Shown here in pieces: positions 1 through 10,732 of a stretch of DNA of 64,000 nt. Below the pieces are notes generated by a model. The model saw only the letters and a list, made by a program, of their open reading frames with translations. It was not told the origin of the DNA and searched no databases. Source of the DNA: Adineta ricciae. Lineage: Eukaryota; Rotifera; Eurotatoria; Adinetida; Adinetidae. Made by a program: the position numbers and the translations under genes. Location of the stretch: contig CAJNOJ010000016.1 in NCBI GenBank assembly GCA_905250025.1, positions 737,475 through 801,474 on the forward strand, read 5' to 3'. Every line of letters starts with the position of its first letter. Within the stretch, counting starts at the first letter, position 1.

Positions 1-578
1 TGATCGGGCGATGTTGAGTGTAAAGTATCGAAGAGATGGGTGGGTGAGAATTCTTGCAAGTATTTGTTCCATTCGACGGCAATAATCGTTTTGTTCGATT
101 CCGAGTGAAAATATCAAACGAACACGAGTAAGCTTATCAAGGTTAGTGAGACATTCTGGGGTAAAAATTGCTTCAACCTAAATGAAAACGGATGCTGATT
201 GAATCGCCCAACTCAAATCCTACTTACTTCACCTAATGTGATGTGAGTTAACGATAGGGCTCTTAACATGCGAAAATTTTTCATTGATTGAATTTGACAA
301 AAGTCTTCGATACTTCGAAAAATACTATATGGACAAATATCAATCGAAGATATTCGGGAGACTAATTTCATTTCTTCAATGAACGTCAATTTGGCTTGGA
401 GCGCGTCTTTGTTCATCTTTCGAATAGTGAGCCGATGTTGTGTCCATGGGTGGTTATAAATAATACATGAGAAACGTTCGTTCAATGTTCCGAATATCGA
501 GGTAAATTCTTCCAAGGTCAAATATTCGATAATTGAAATAATAATTTCATCGGAAAGATGTTCGAATGTCGTAGTCAT
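1..578 (-). CDS. F-box protein, partial (cut by left edge)
   Basis: Exon 1 is 228-578 and exon 2 is 1-177, which runs off the window. They are separated by a 50-bp GT-AG intron (178-227, donor GTAAGTAG). The first 45 or so residues form an F-box (FEHLSDEIIISIIEYL), the segment that binds Skp1 in SCF ubiquitin ligases. The following region, with HRLTIRKM and SLTHITLGE, looks like the start of a leucine-rich or helical substrate-binding part, but no repeat is clear in what is visible. Splicing keeps the frame (ITLGE then VEAIFTPE) and reading stays open to position 1. By family it would recruit a substrate for ubiquitination. The substrate cannot be predicted. The C-terminus is missing. Confidence 0.75.
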
Positions 579-1044
579 TTAACAAGTTATTCTCGTTGAT
601 GTGTCCTTCGACTACTCTGCTTGATTTTGTTTTCGATTGCCTACTAGAAGGCACTTGTCTTTTAACGCGAGTGAGGAAGAGAGAAATAATCAAAACATAA
701 TTTTCTTCCAACGCATACGATTGCGTATTCGTCATATGAGCAGGCAACAGAACGAAATGACGTCGCTACAAGCAATGACTCATTCGTTTTTGCTTCAATA
801 ACTCGATCTTTCGTATTCATCTCGACGGGACCATCGACCGTGACGAAACTGTCTGCTTATAAAGTTCTTTGGCAACAATGATGATGACGGTCATGTCTAT
901 CTCTTTCTTTCTCTCTTGACTGAAATAAAATAACAACAGATTTATTCGATGAAATGTAATAGAGTAAAAAAAGAAACGAAAATCTTCGTGGTTCTCTTCG
1001 AACATAGATAAAATTTGTAACAATGTATATGCGAACAATCAGAA
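579..1044. other. Intergenic, F-box promoter side and TPR gene 3' end
   Basis: No convincing gene. A minus-strand AATAAA (reverse complement at 941-946) lies about 100 bases past the TPR stop and could be its polyadenylation signal. The two short open frames here have no recognisable content. Confidence 0.5.
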
Positions 1045-4000
1045 CTAGATAGCAATCTCATGAAGTTGATTCTCTTGGATTTCTTCGGCGATTTGTTCAA
1101 TCATCCATTCCAAATTCCATCGGTCCGGATGCCATAATGGTAAACATTGTTCATAGACATTCAACGCTCGCTTGTAATACTCCAGAGCAATGTCAAGTTT
1201 AATCAAATAATTGTAACAATCGCCTATCCGAGATAAACTTTTGCCAATGTCTTCGTGATCTGGTGCAAAAATGTGTTCACGGATAGTTAAACATTGGACT
1301 TCATTGGCAATTGCCAACTCATATTGTCCGCGTGTTAGATGAATTTTACTCAAAAGTGAAAGTGTTTCGGCAATGGACGGATGTTCAGCAGCGAGATTCA
1401 CCTGTCGAATCCAAAGGCATTTTTCATAGAATTTAATAGCATGATCAAAATCAGATTTTGTACAATAGATGAAACCAATCCATTGTAAGAACAGAGCGAT
1501 TTGTACGTGATCAGATGGAAAATATTCTTCCTGGATAGCCAGTGCACGTTGATAATAGGTCAGTGAATCATCATATTTACCTTGATGACTGAGATTACTT
1601 CCGATCAAACTAAGAATGATCGAAATCTCTGTGTAACGTGTCGGATAGTATTTCTCATACATTGCTAATGATCGTTGATAGCAATCGACAGCTTCGGAAT
1701 ATTTACCTTGAGTATTACGGATCTGACCCATCCGGTTTAGATCTTTGATGATGTTTATCGAAGTTGCTGAACAATAATTTTCTCGAATGTCCAAAGCTCG
1801 TTGTTGATAATCGAAGGCGTCATCATATTTTTCCTGTTTGAACAGCGTATCGCTGATATTACTCATCGTTGTGGCTATATCGATCTGATGTGTTGCGCGA
1901 TTTTTCTCGTAGAAGGACAAAGCCCGTTGGTAATAATCAATCGCATCGTCATATTTCCCTTGACTATTCCGTATATTACCAATGTCGTTCAAACTATTCG
2001 CGATGTTAGCATGATTTGTCGAATGGAAACTCTCTCGAATATTCAATGCGCGTTGTTGATACTCGAGTGCTTGGTCGTCTTGGCCTAATTGATATAAAGC
2101 CTTGCCAATATTACTGAGATTGATAGCAATGAGTGCGTCCGATGCTGAGCAATACTTTTCATTGATTTCCAATGCGCGTTTGTACAAATCCAACGCATCC
2201 TGATGTTTACCTTGATCGCTGCGAATGTTTCCCATATCAATAAGATAGTGCGCGATGTTCATTTGCGCGGATGGATAATGCTGCTCACGTATTTCAAGCG
2301 CACGTTGTTGATACTCAAATGCTTGATCAAATTTACCTTGATCACTCAAACTACGACTAATATTCGTATATATGATCGCCACGTCGGCATAGCGTGCTGT
2401 GGAATTCTTTTCATGGACTAATAAAGCTTGTTGATAGAGTTCAATTGCTTCATCATGTCTTCCTTGTGCAGCGCGGATATTTCCCATATGATTGAAACTA
2501 TTCGCCGTTGAGACATACACTGTCGGACAAAAAATTTCTCGAATTTCCGATGCGCGTCGTTGGTACTCAAATGCTTCGTCGTACTTCTCCTGTTTGTACA
2601 ATGTATTGCTAAGATTACTCAACGTTGTAGCAATATCTGCATGCCGAGTGAACGAATATTTATCGTAGCAAACTAAAGCACGTTGGTAATAATCAATCGC
2701 TTCATCATATTTCCCTTGACTATTTCGAATATTTCCAATATCATTAAGATTATTGCCAATTTTCATATAATCGTGCGTTTGATGCTTTTCTAAAATTTCC
2801 AAAGCGCGTTGTTGACATTCATACGCTTGTTCATACTTTTCTTGATTATATAAGACATTTCCGATGTTACTCAAACTAGTTGCAACAAATGCATGGTCAG
2901 ATGGATAGAATTTTTCTTTGATAACCAACGCGCGACGATAGTATTCAAGTGCACTGTCATACTTTTTCTCGTCATACAGGATATTTCCGATATGTTCGAG
3001 TGTATTCGTCATATCGATATGATCGGTTGTATATCGTTTTTGATAGAGTTTCAAAGCTTGTTCATGTAATCGATATGCCTCATCGTATTTACCGAGATGA
3101 TAAAGCACGCTACCAGTATTGTTCAAGCACGTCGCAAGTTCAATGTGTTCCGGCGAATAACAAGTCTCATAGATTTTTATTGCGCGTTGATGATATTCTA
3201 GCGCTTGTTGATACTGACCTTGATTGCTTAGAACGATACCGATTCGGCCGAGACTGTGTGCTATGTTAATATTATCGGATGGATAAGTTTTTTCCTGAAT
3301 GATCAACGCCCGTTGTTGCACTTCTAAAGCTTTGCCATAATTCTCTTGTTTTTCAAGTATATCCCCGATTCGAGCGAGTTCAGCAGCGAATTGTATATGA
3401 TCGGATGGATAATATTTTTCTTTAATTGCGAATGCACGTTGTTGAATATCGAGTGCATCTTGATATTTACCCTGGCTGTAATAAACTCGACCTATATTTG
3501 CCAAGGCAGCTGCGATTTTCAAGTGATCGGGTGCATAGAAGCTTTCCAACATGGTTAGAGCTCGTTGGTAATACGTGAGCGCCTCGTTATATTGTCGTTC
3601 GTCTTTGAGAATGTGTCCGATGTTTGTCAGAGTGATGACGGTATCTGAATGTCCCAATGGATAGGATCTTTCTTGAATTTTCAATGCTCGGTGGTACTGT
3701 TCGACTCCTTCATGAAATTTTCCTTGACAACAGAGAACATTTCCAATTAGATTGTATGTATTAGCGATTTCTACATGGCCCGATGGGTAGTATTTTTGTT
3801 GGATATCCAACGATCGTTGACTATAGTCCAATGCTTCGTCATATTTGCCTTGTTTACTTAAAATGTTCGATATATTGCTCAGAGTCGATGCCATATCCAC
3901 ATGATCCGTTGTATAATAGTTCTTCTGTTTCGCCAATGCACGTTGATAATAATCAAGTGCTTCAAAATATTTCCCTTGCTCATTGAGAATATTTCCAATA

Positions 4001-6135
4001 TAGTTATAACTATTCGCAATATGTGCATCGTATGTCGGATAATCTTTTTCTAACATTTCCAACGCTTTATAGTAATAATCAAGCGCTTCATCGTAGTTTC
4101 CCTTTCCACATAGTAAGATATATCCGATGTTATTATATGTACAAATAATATCCATGTGATTTGACAAATAACATTTTCGTTGCATGGTTAAAACTCGTTG
4201 ATGGTATTCGATCGATTCATCGTACTTACCCTGTCCGTATTTGATATTGCCCATGTTACATAGACTAGTGGCGATTTCAATATGTCCATGTGGATAGAAT
4301 TTCTGTTGAATGGTCATTGCTTTCTGGACAATATCGATTGCTTCGTCGTATTTTTCCAATCGAAAAAGAATAAGACCGATGTTATTCATTGTATGTGCTA
4401 TATAAACATGACCATTCGGATAGTAGTTTTCATAGATACGCATCGCTTGTTGATAGTATTCCAGCGCTTGTTCATGTTGACGTTGATCTGTGAGAACACA
4501 CGCGATATTCTTCAAACTGTTAGCAATGTCAACATGCTGATAGTGAAAATATTTTTCACGAATTTCCAACGCTTGTCGAAGATAAACAAGTGCCTCGTCA
4601 TTCTTCAATTGTTGATAAAGGATAAGTCCTATGTTATCCAAACTTGACGCAATATGTATATGATCCGACGGATAAAACTTCTTCCGAATTGCGTATGCTT
4701 GTTGTTGAATAGTGTACGCTTGATCGTATTTGCCTTGGAGTTCTTGTAATTCACCCATATTCGACAGTACATGAGACGATTCTTTCGTACGAGGTGAATG
4801 AGATTGAATCATATGATCATAGGCATGTTGATAGTGCTTTTCTGCTTCGATCCATTTTCCTTGCCATTGAAGTGTATGACCGATGCCGTATTCAATCCAT
4901 GCGAGATCTTCGCTTGTTGAACAGTCATCACGGATACATTCAAAATAGTTTTGTGCTTGAGTCCATTGGCTCATATCACATAATAAATTGCCGAATATGA
5001 CTGGAATGGATAAGTTCTCCATTTGATGGTGGATGTCATCGAGATATTTCTGTTTGATCGTTTGTCCATCGTTGACTACCGACATTTTCAGGCACCACGT
5101 TTGTGTGTTGAGTTCTTCGAGTTCATCAAAACGAAATGTAGTGTTGAAGTGGAAGAAAAGTCGATCGGAGTTGGGAAGTTCAGTTAGAATAGAATTTTCT
5201 TGAAGATCACAGTCGATTTGAAGAAGAAGTTTAATAGCAGCCGTTCGTAGTGTGGAATTTGATGAGTGAACAGTCTTAACATTGAAAAATGTCTTCATGG
5301 CAATCAATGTACCTTGTTTATCCTTTAGTTTCTTGAAATCTTTATCGGAAAGAATCATTTCGTGGTAAACCGTAAGTTTTTCTTGACGAGATTGAACAGG
5401 ATGTTCTATCTTGAGAAGATCGTATAGAAAATATCGTAATGAATAAAGTTGATTCGAGTTTTCTGCTTCTAATGCTTTTTTAACTAGTTTTGTCAGAAAC
5501 GAATCTTTCAAATACCAATCAATCGCATCTTTGGCTTGATATTTTCGTTCGAATTCATCAATCATAGCAAGTTCTTCCACATCCTCTCGATAGCAAGCAC
5601 GACAAGTATCGACTAATTCTTCTTTGCTTTGTTCATCATGCGGTAATTGTAACATAAGATCATGGAGAAGTTGAAGCCAAAGAAATGGATTTGCTTGTTT
5701 GGATAAATCATGTTGATGGTCAGTCCAAAAACACCAAATTTGCAATTGATCATGAATGATTGCTGAAAATAACAGATCGAGATCATCGAATATACCGATG
5801 ATTTTCGAATCTTGGTCAAGTAATTGTTTGTATTGATCTTTTCTTGATGAATAAATCAATATTGACTCAATTTGATCGCAGTGAAGCATTTCCGAAAGGT
5901 CCAGAGCTGATGTGATCAAAGAAAGTGTTTCATTTTCCATTGATTGGATGAATTTTATACACGGATCGAATTCACCATAGAATTTCACCTGTTTATGAGT
6001 GTGACAAAATCGTCTTTTGAATTTCTCATCCAGAAATTCATGTTCCGGATCGAAACAAACGAAAATGGGATATTCCTTCTCAACACATTCGGATTTTACT
6101 GTTTGATTCACTCTGCTCGATGATAATGCCACCAT
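1045..6135 (-). CDS. Giant TPR (kinesin-light-chain-like) protein with decayed ADP-ribosyltransferase-like domain
   Basis: A single uninterrupted frame of 1,696 residues. Residues about 20-250 match the N-terminal module I associate with bdelloid ART-TPR proteins (YPIFVCFDPE, IESILIYSS, AIDWYLKDSFL). Residues about 255-356 resemble a mono-ADP-ribosyltransferase fold (LTVYHEM, FFHFNTTFRFDELEEL). The catalytic arginine expected in a YRG-type motif is replaced (YHE), and the ExE glutamates expected before the hydrophobic strand are absent (NSDRLFFHF). It is therefore probably not an active ART. From about residue 382 to 1680 there are 31 TPR units of about 42 residues (typical: GKYDEALDYYQRAL), which should form a long superhelical scaffold. 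A 52-bp intron (6147-6198) lies in the 5' UTR just before the ATG. Role unknown; binding or scaffolding is inferred. Confidence 0.85.
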   Translation of the reverse strand: MVALSSSRVNQTVKSECVEKEYPIFVCFDPEHEFLDEKFKRRFCHTHKQVKFYGEFDPCIKFIQSMENETLSLITSALDLSEMLHCDQIESILIYSSRKDQYKQLLDQDSKIIGIFDDLDLLFSAIIHDQLQIWCFWTDHQHDLSKQANPFLWLQLLHDLMLQLPHDEQSKEELVDTCRACYREDVEELAMIDEFERKYQAKDAIDWYLKDSFLTKLVKKALEAENSNQLYSLRYFLYDLLKIEHPVQSRQEKLTVYHEMILSDKDFKKLKDKQGTLIAMKTFFNVKTVHSSNSTLRTAAIKLLLQIDCDLQENSILTELPNSDRLFFHFNTTFRFDELEELNTQTWCLKMSVVNDGQTIKQKYLDDIHHQMENLSIPVIFGNLLCDMSQWTQAQNYFECIRDDCSTSEDLAWIEYGIGHTLQWQGKWIEAEKHYQHAYDHMIQSHSPRTKESSHVLSNMGELQELQGKYDQAYTIQQQAYAIRKKFYPSDHIHIASSLDNIGLILYQQLKNDEALVYLRQALEIREKYFHYQHVDIANSLKNIACVLTDQRQHEQALEYYQQAMRIYENYYPNGHVYIAHTMNNIGLILFRLEKYDEAIDIVQKAMTIQQKFYPHGHIEIATSLCNMGNIKYGQGKYDESIEYHQRVLTMQRKCYLSNHMDIICTYNNIGYILLCGKGNYDEALDYYYKALEMLEKDYPTYDAHIANSYNYIGNILNEQGKYFEALDYYQRALAKQKNYYTTDHVDMASTLSNISNILSKQGKYDEALDYSQRSLDIQQKYYPSGHVEIANTYNLIGNVLCCQGKFHEGVEQYHRALKIQERSYPLGHSDTVITLTNIGHILKDERQYNEALTYYQRALTMLESFYAPDHLKIAAALANIGRVYYSQGKYQDALDIQQRAFAIKEKYYPSDHIQFAAELARIGDILEKQENYGKALEVQQRALIIQEKTYPSDNINIAHSLGRIGIVLSNQGQYQQALEYHQRAIKIYETCYSPEHIELATCLNNTGSVLYHLGKYDEAYRLHEQALKLYQKRYTTDHIDMTNTLEHIGNILYDEKKYDSALEYYRRALVIKEKFYPSDHAFVATSLSNIGNVLYNQEKYEQAYECQQRALEILEKHQTHDYMKIGNNLNDIGNIRNSQGKYDEAIDYYQRALVCYDKYSFTRHADIATTLSNLSNTLYKQEKYDEAFEYQRRASEIREIFCPTVYVSTANSFNHMGNIRAAQGRHDEAIELYQQALLVHEKNSTARYADVAIIYTNISRSLSDQGKFDQAFEYQQRALEIREQHYPSAQMNIAHYLIDMGNIRSDQGKHQDALDLYKRALEINEKYCSASDALIAINLSNIGKALYQLGQDDQALEYQQRALNIRESFHSTNHANIANSLNDIGNIRNSQGKYDDAIDYYQRALSFYEKNRATHQIDIATTMSNISDTLFKQEKYDDAFDYQQRALDIRENYCSATSINIIKDLNRMGQIRNTQGKYSEAVDCYQRSLAMYEKYYPTRYTEISIILSLIGSNLSHQGKYDDSLTYYQRALAIQEEYFPSDHVQIALFLQWIGFIYCTKSDFDHAIKFYEKCLWIRQVNLAAEHPSIAETLSLLSKIHLTRGQYELAIANEVQCLTIREHIFAPDHEDIGKSLSRIGDCYNYLIKLDIALEYYKRALNVYEQCLPLWHPDRWNLEWMIEQIAEEIQENQLHEIAI

Positions 6136-6146
6136 TTTTCTATGTT

Positions 6147-6198
6147 CTAAAAACAGAAAAACACATTTCCTTGAAGAATATGCTCGCAGTCTACTTAC
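6147..6198 (-). other. 5' UTR intron of the TPR gene
   Basis: Donor GTAAGTAG at 6191-6198 and acceptor TTTTTAG ending at 6147, 11 bases before the ATG. The length of 52 bp matches the coding introns of this window. Confidence 0.65.
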
Positions 6199-6699
6199 AA
6201 GAAGGACATTGAATTAATAAATGCGTATTCACCTGGTTGAGTTATGTATCATCGAAAATAACTGCTTGATTTTTTTTTCTTTCAGCATAAACACGTTTGT
6301 TGATGTGACGACAGATGAGTATTACCTTTTTCTTCCTCGCTGTACCACTCAAAACAGATACAAACGTATGTACACCATCTAGCTCGCTTTCTCATTCGAT
6401 CGTCGGCCCGTTTTTTGAAGCAATTTCGTTTTTCCTTTCCATCTATGCGTGTATTACGATAAAATCAATTCATGGATATTTGAAGGAAATACAACGAAAA
6501 CAAATTTTCATTCAATTAGCCTACTGATGAGCAGATAAGCTTCTCCGAAAAGCGATTAGTCAGCGAACAGCAACTTTTCAATATTTGATTTTTTTATACA
6601 TCATTACAATAAATTTATTCTCGATAAAAGACATCTGTTTATACAATATATGCGAATACAACACCGGAATAAAATGGGATATTTTTGTATGCTTTGAAT
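6199..6699. other. Intergenic: TPR promoter and AMN1 3' end
   Basis: No gene recognised. A minus-strand AATAAA near 6613-6618 could serve the AMN1-like gene. A 70-codon plus-strand open frame (6315-6527) has no recognisable domain and is probably chance. Confidence 0.45.
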
Positions 6700-7536
6700 T
6701 TATGTGACCGGAATGGTCCGAAGGAGAAAGGAGAATTGATGAGTTTGTGCATTAAAGATTTCTCTTGATCGTTCGGTTAACTTGGGACATTGAAGAAACC
6801 CGATCTTCTTTAATTTCGGACAGTTTTTGAGCAGAAACGCAAATCCATCATCGGTGATCTCTGTGCACATTTTCAGATTGATTTCGTTCAATGTATAATG
6901 AAATGATGATTGTCCGATCGCAATCAACGCTGCATCGCTAATACGAGTTTGAGATAAACTTAATGATCGGATATAGGGTAATAGTCGAAGAGAATTGACA
7001 CCTTCATCACTAATTTGAATGCAACCAGTTAAATCCAACTCCATCAAACGTAAACAATATTTTCCAATTGCACAAATACTTGCATCTGTTATATGCGAAC
7101 AATTCTGTAAACGAATCTTTCGCAACGACGGGTATTGCTGAACGAATTCAATTATACCCTGATCTGTTATACTGCTTCCATGGAGATAGATTATCGATGG
7201 ATTCAGTACAGATGTAATCGTAAATGTTGAGACTTGATTTTGATTCGATTCCAGACGCTTGCGTTCGATTTGAGCATTTAACGAACAACGTGCCATTAAG
7301 ATCAAGGACTGATCGGTTATTTTGGTACAATCGCGCAAATCGAATGTACGCGTACGACAATTGAGTAAGTATGGGAGATTATCATCCGTAATCAGACCGC
7401 GATGAGAAAGTAATTGAAAGAGCCGTGCTTTGGCATCGACTGCGAGTGAAGTCAACCGTGCTGACTGTTGACTGACTATCAGATCGAAATGATTAACAAC
7501 TGTGTTCGCACACAGTTCAACTAGACTGATTACCAT
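6700..7536 (-). CDS. AMN1: AMN1-like leucine-rich repeat protein
   Basis: A 278-residue protein in one exon. It carries cysteine-containing LRRs: DLRDCTKITDQSL, RLQNCSHITDASI, DLTGCIQISDEGV, INLKMCTEITDDGF. The C-terminal LTERSREIF resembles the end of animal AMN1 (LTDHSRE-type). The N-terminus MVISLVELC also aligns with AMN1, and the length is near the 258 residues of human AMN1. In yeast, Amn1 antagonises mitotic exit; the animal protein is an F-box-less LRR protein of unclear role. An acceptor-like TTTCTAG ends 3 bases before the ATG. The true 5' end is therefore either an upstream non-coding exon or a trans-splice site. Confidence 0.85.
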   Translation of the reverse strand: MVISLVELCANTVVNHFDLIVSQQSARLTSLAVDAKARLFQLLSHRGLITDDNLPYLLNCRTRTFDLRDCTKITDQSLILMARCSLNAQIERKRLESNQNQVSTFTITSVLNPSIIYLHGSSITDQGIIEFVQQYPSLRKIRLQNCSHITDASICAIGKYCLRLMELDLTGCIQISDEGVNSLRLLPYIRSLSLSQTRISDAALIAIGQSSFHYTLNEINLKMCTEITDDGFAFLLKNCPKLKKIGFLQCPKLTERSREIFNAQTHQFSFLLRTIPVT

Positions 7537-8050
7537 GACCTAGAAACGAAAAGAAAAACAATCAACATTAGGCTTAAATCGATTAGTCATTGTGAAAGCA
7601 CGAGCACGAGTCCGTTAATGGAATAAGAGTTAAATCGGTTCTATCTAAAGAATAGAGAGAAAGATATATAAAAACTGAAAGTTGTTTTTTTGTGTTTTGA
7701 ATATTTCATAATTAAAAGAAAAGAAAACGTCGAACGAAATGAAATCAATAACATAAGCATTAGGAAAAAAAACGGAACGAACGAAATACGAGACGATGTT
7801 CTTCTAACAAAAAAGTCACAGGCACAACAACAGCAACAACAATAATGAACCAAAGAAGAAAAAAATGTTCGAGATTTCCTTTTTCTTTGAGATACATAAA
7901 TAAAGAAGGGGAACAAAATACTTGATCACTATCGGAGAGAGATATTGTTTAGAGAGTTCGAAACCTCTGATGATTTGAGAAGAAGAAGAAGAAGAAATTG
8001 GTTCTCTTATATAACAACTAGTTACATGAAAAGAAAGTTGACAAAGAAAA
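7537..8050. other. Low-complexity intergenic stretch
   Basis: A/G-rich on the plus strand, with AGA/GAA runs (7978-7996) and CAACAACAGCAACAAC at 7825-7842. A 91-codon minus frame gives only Phe/Ser/Cys runs and is rejected as a gene. It probably holds the 3' UTR of the Gln/Asn-rich gene and the AMN1 promoter. Confidence 0.5.
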
Positions 8051-9362
8051 CTATCTTGTATACGAGTTTAAATTGCCTGAAAACGACTGTGTGTTACTAA
8101 TATGTGAATGATCCGCTGAATTGAGATTTTGAACACTGTTGCTTGGCTGATGATGACTGTTTAACGAATAATCCGACGATGACTGTTGTTGATGTTGAGA
8201 GTTGTAACCGTTTGGACGACGATCATGATCGGAGCGATTTTCTAAACAAGCAAATCTCATAGCTAATCGACGATTGGGTAGGTTTATTAGTATGAATCTG
8301 ATTTCTTCACTAGTCATCTTAGTGCTATTACTTCTGAACTTACCGCGTGAGATGAATAATTTACTGATAGCGATATCTCTCAAACATTTTTTAAATAAAT
8401 ATTCCTTTTTATTGATATATGCATAAATTGAGATGCATTAACATGAAAACAATTTCTCAAGTCTCACTTTTATGATAGGGTTGGGAAGATTGTTGGTCAT
8501 TCTGATGATATTGTTGCTGTTGCATATCACCTTGACGTCGTTGTGTCGGCGGTGATGATTGCGATTGTTGTTGTTGATAGTTGGTTGAATTGGTCATCAG
8601 ACTGTTCACTGGACGATTAGCTGAAAAACGATTGGGTTTCTGATTCCAATATCCATCATTGTTACCCCCGCTATAGTTGCGAGTGTAATTACCACTATTG
8701 TTACCACCACCTCGACGGGAATTATTATAACTCGATCGATATTGCTGCCCGGAATATTGATTATTCTGTTGTTGACTGGACTGATGATGTGAGTAATGCT
8801 GATGTTGAGATGTAGATGTCGGTTGTGAATGATCTTTTGAATAGTTTGATGAGATAGATTCATTATTATTCGGATCATTACTTGATACTGAACCCGAATT
8901 ATGGGCTGTTCGACGAGCACCATCCGCTGGTTTGTTATGGTTATTCCAAACTAAATGGCATTGAAGGAGTAAACGTCATTTGACGGTAAGCAGCGAAACT
9001 ACGTACCTGATTGTAGATGATGAATTATCTCTGTGTAGTTCGTAAACCCTTCGTTATTGACTGTTGCTAGTTCAGCAACCGAGCTCGTTCGAGAGTTTTG
9101 TCCCGATCCACTGAAAATGAATAATTGAATTTCTGTTCTTTCAATGTATTCGAATGTTTTTCTCATACCGGTCGGCGTTGTAGTTATTACTGAAATGAAA
9201 TTGTTTTTCCCCACCGGATGAATTCGGTGTTGAATGTCGTGACGATGAATTTGTCGATGGATAACGCTGTTGTTGTGTTTGTGTATGTTGTTGACTTTGT
9301 TGATCATCGCGCGAAGACGAATGATCATCATTAACTGTCGGTTCATTTGTTAGAGCACTCAT
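8051..9362 (-). CDS. Gln/Asn/Ser-rich, probably disordered protein, five exons
   Basis: My model is exons 9169-9362, 9007-9110, 8468-8950, 8344-8376 and 8051-8241, giving 1,005 bp and 334 residues. All junctions are GT-AG and in phase. The only segment that looks ordered is around residues 66-105 (SVAELATVNNEGFTNYTEII). The rest is polar low complexity: QQQ and HHQ runs and an RGGGNNSGNY stretch, as in RNA-binding or granule proteins. Exon 3 could instead read on to a stop at 8457, with a minus-strand AATAAA just after it. That would give a shorter C-terminus, so two isoforms are possible. I favour the spliced form because the final exon continues the same composition. I do not recognise the family. 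Confidence 0.6.
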
Positions 9363-9948
9363 TATCAAAGCAAATCTTGTTGTACCAAGTTTCAATCGAA
9401 GAGATCGGAAAAATACAGACAGATTCGATAAGTCTTTTATATCTCGGTGGAAAAAAAATAAACAAACAAAGAACAGTGCGCTCATTGGTTAAATCCGAAC
9501 GAATGAGAAATCGACGTTTGGAAAAACTTGAAAATTATTTTCAAAAATACAATTTTTTTCAAATTCCATCTCTTCCTATCGAAAAAAAAATCATGAGTTA
9601 GCCGATCTCAACATTCACAGATTGCTCCGATCAGGTTATGAAAAAAAAGATTCGATTATGATCTATATCCACAATGAATAATCTTTACTTTATATTTAAT
9701 AAATCAACAAAAAAGATACAAAGAAAAATGAAGAAGTCACATTGACCACAAGATAAACAATAATTAAATGCAATATATATGTTGTTCATTTTCACTGTGT
9801 GTCTTTGGAAGGATTTTGCACAATTGAAAACGAACAAAAGAAAATAGAACTCTCTGTACAATAAGAAAACAAAACCAAGAACAAAAGAAAAACTTCTTTT
9901 CTTTGAAATGATTCAACAAAGCAAAATTGCCAAATATCCGATTTATTA
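9363..9948. other. Intergenic, A/T-rich
   Basis: Nothing recognisable. It holds the promoter side of the Gln/Asn-rich gene and the 3' region of the small gene that ends at 9949. An 84-codon plus-strand frame (9347-9601) looks like chance. Confidence 0.4.
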
Positions 9949-10294
9949 TTATTTACCACAATGTGAACAACAACCATTACTTCTGGAATGGTATTCGCTT
10001 TCATGAGAATTTCGATTCAATAAATCATCATTGAAATTTTGTCCATTCGTAGATATGACAATACCATTGGTTAACGTATGTATCATTCGACTTCGTTTTT
10101 TACAGCTAAATATGAACAGAAAATGCTGTCGAATATGAAAAAAAAAGAAGTTTTTAATGTACTAACCAGGTCGAATCAATTCCAGCATTGATGTAAATTG
10201 TTCCATCTTTTTCATCGATTTCCGACAAATGTCGGTCTAATGGTTGAATTGTCGATGAACAAAGTTTTTGTTGACGATGAATAACACCACTCAT
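9949..10294 (-). CDS. Small 94-residue protein of unknown function
   Basis: Two exons, 10167-10294 and 9949-10105, with a 61-bp intron (donor GTTAGT, acceptor TATTTAG). They join in phase to 285 bp. The protein starts MSGVIHRQQKLC and ends with a cysteine cluster CCSHCGK. An internal CCKKRSR lies at the exon junction. There is no signal peptide or membrane segment. The paired cysteines could bind metal or be lipidated, but nothing proves this. I do not recognise the family. The good splice signals and frame continuity are the main reasons to call it. Confidence 0.5.
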
Positions 10295-10732
10295 TCTGTA
10301 TTCCAAGAAAGCAAGGGAACAGCACAGATAAGATATCTCTTGATGTGAATGTAATTGGAGATGAAGAAGTCGTGATTTACTGATTATCTAGAAGTAATCG
10401 ATGTACATATGTATATATACGCCTGTTTGCGATGCGTGGGCGCGTTCTACCGTTAGAGAAAGAGAAGAAAGAAAACATTCGCTATAATAGGCAAGTACAT
10501 GTTCGTCTCTTATTCGTTCTATTACCTTTGTTCGTTGACATTGTCAGCGTCATTATTTATTCATGTACGAACGCCATAGTACATCACGTTGCTAAATGAT
10601 TGGTTTGACTCATAATAACTTCTGTATTTTATTCGAATAAAAAATATTTGTCAAAAGAAGAGAACGTGTAGGATGAAAAATTACTATGACAGAACTTATA
10701 AGAAAAAGAAAAGGCGATTCTGTTGATCGAGT
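10295..10732. other. Intergenic
   Basis: No gene recognised. It lies between the stop of HRS and the start of the 94-residue gene, both on the minus strand. It contains the AT-rich stretch near 10405-10420 (TACATATGTATATATAC), a possible core promoter. Confidence 0.4.

Noticed and set aside
1801..5000. Several plus-strand open frames opposite the TPR gene
   Set aside because: They recur with the 126-base TPR period and are antisense shadows of the repeats.
6520..6565. CTGATGAG followed by CCGAAA, like a hammerhead ribozyme core
   Set aside because: The bases between the two motifs do not form a stem II beyond a few pairs, and no matching stems I/III were found.
7641..7916. 91-codon minus-strand frame with CCCCCC and Phe/Ser runs
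   Set aside because: Composition comes from A/G-rich repeats (CAACAACAGCAA and similar). No start context, domain or splice signal.
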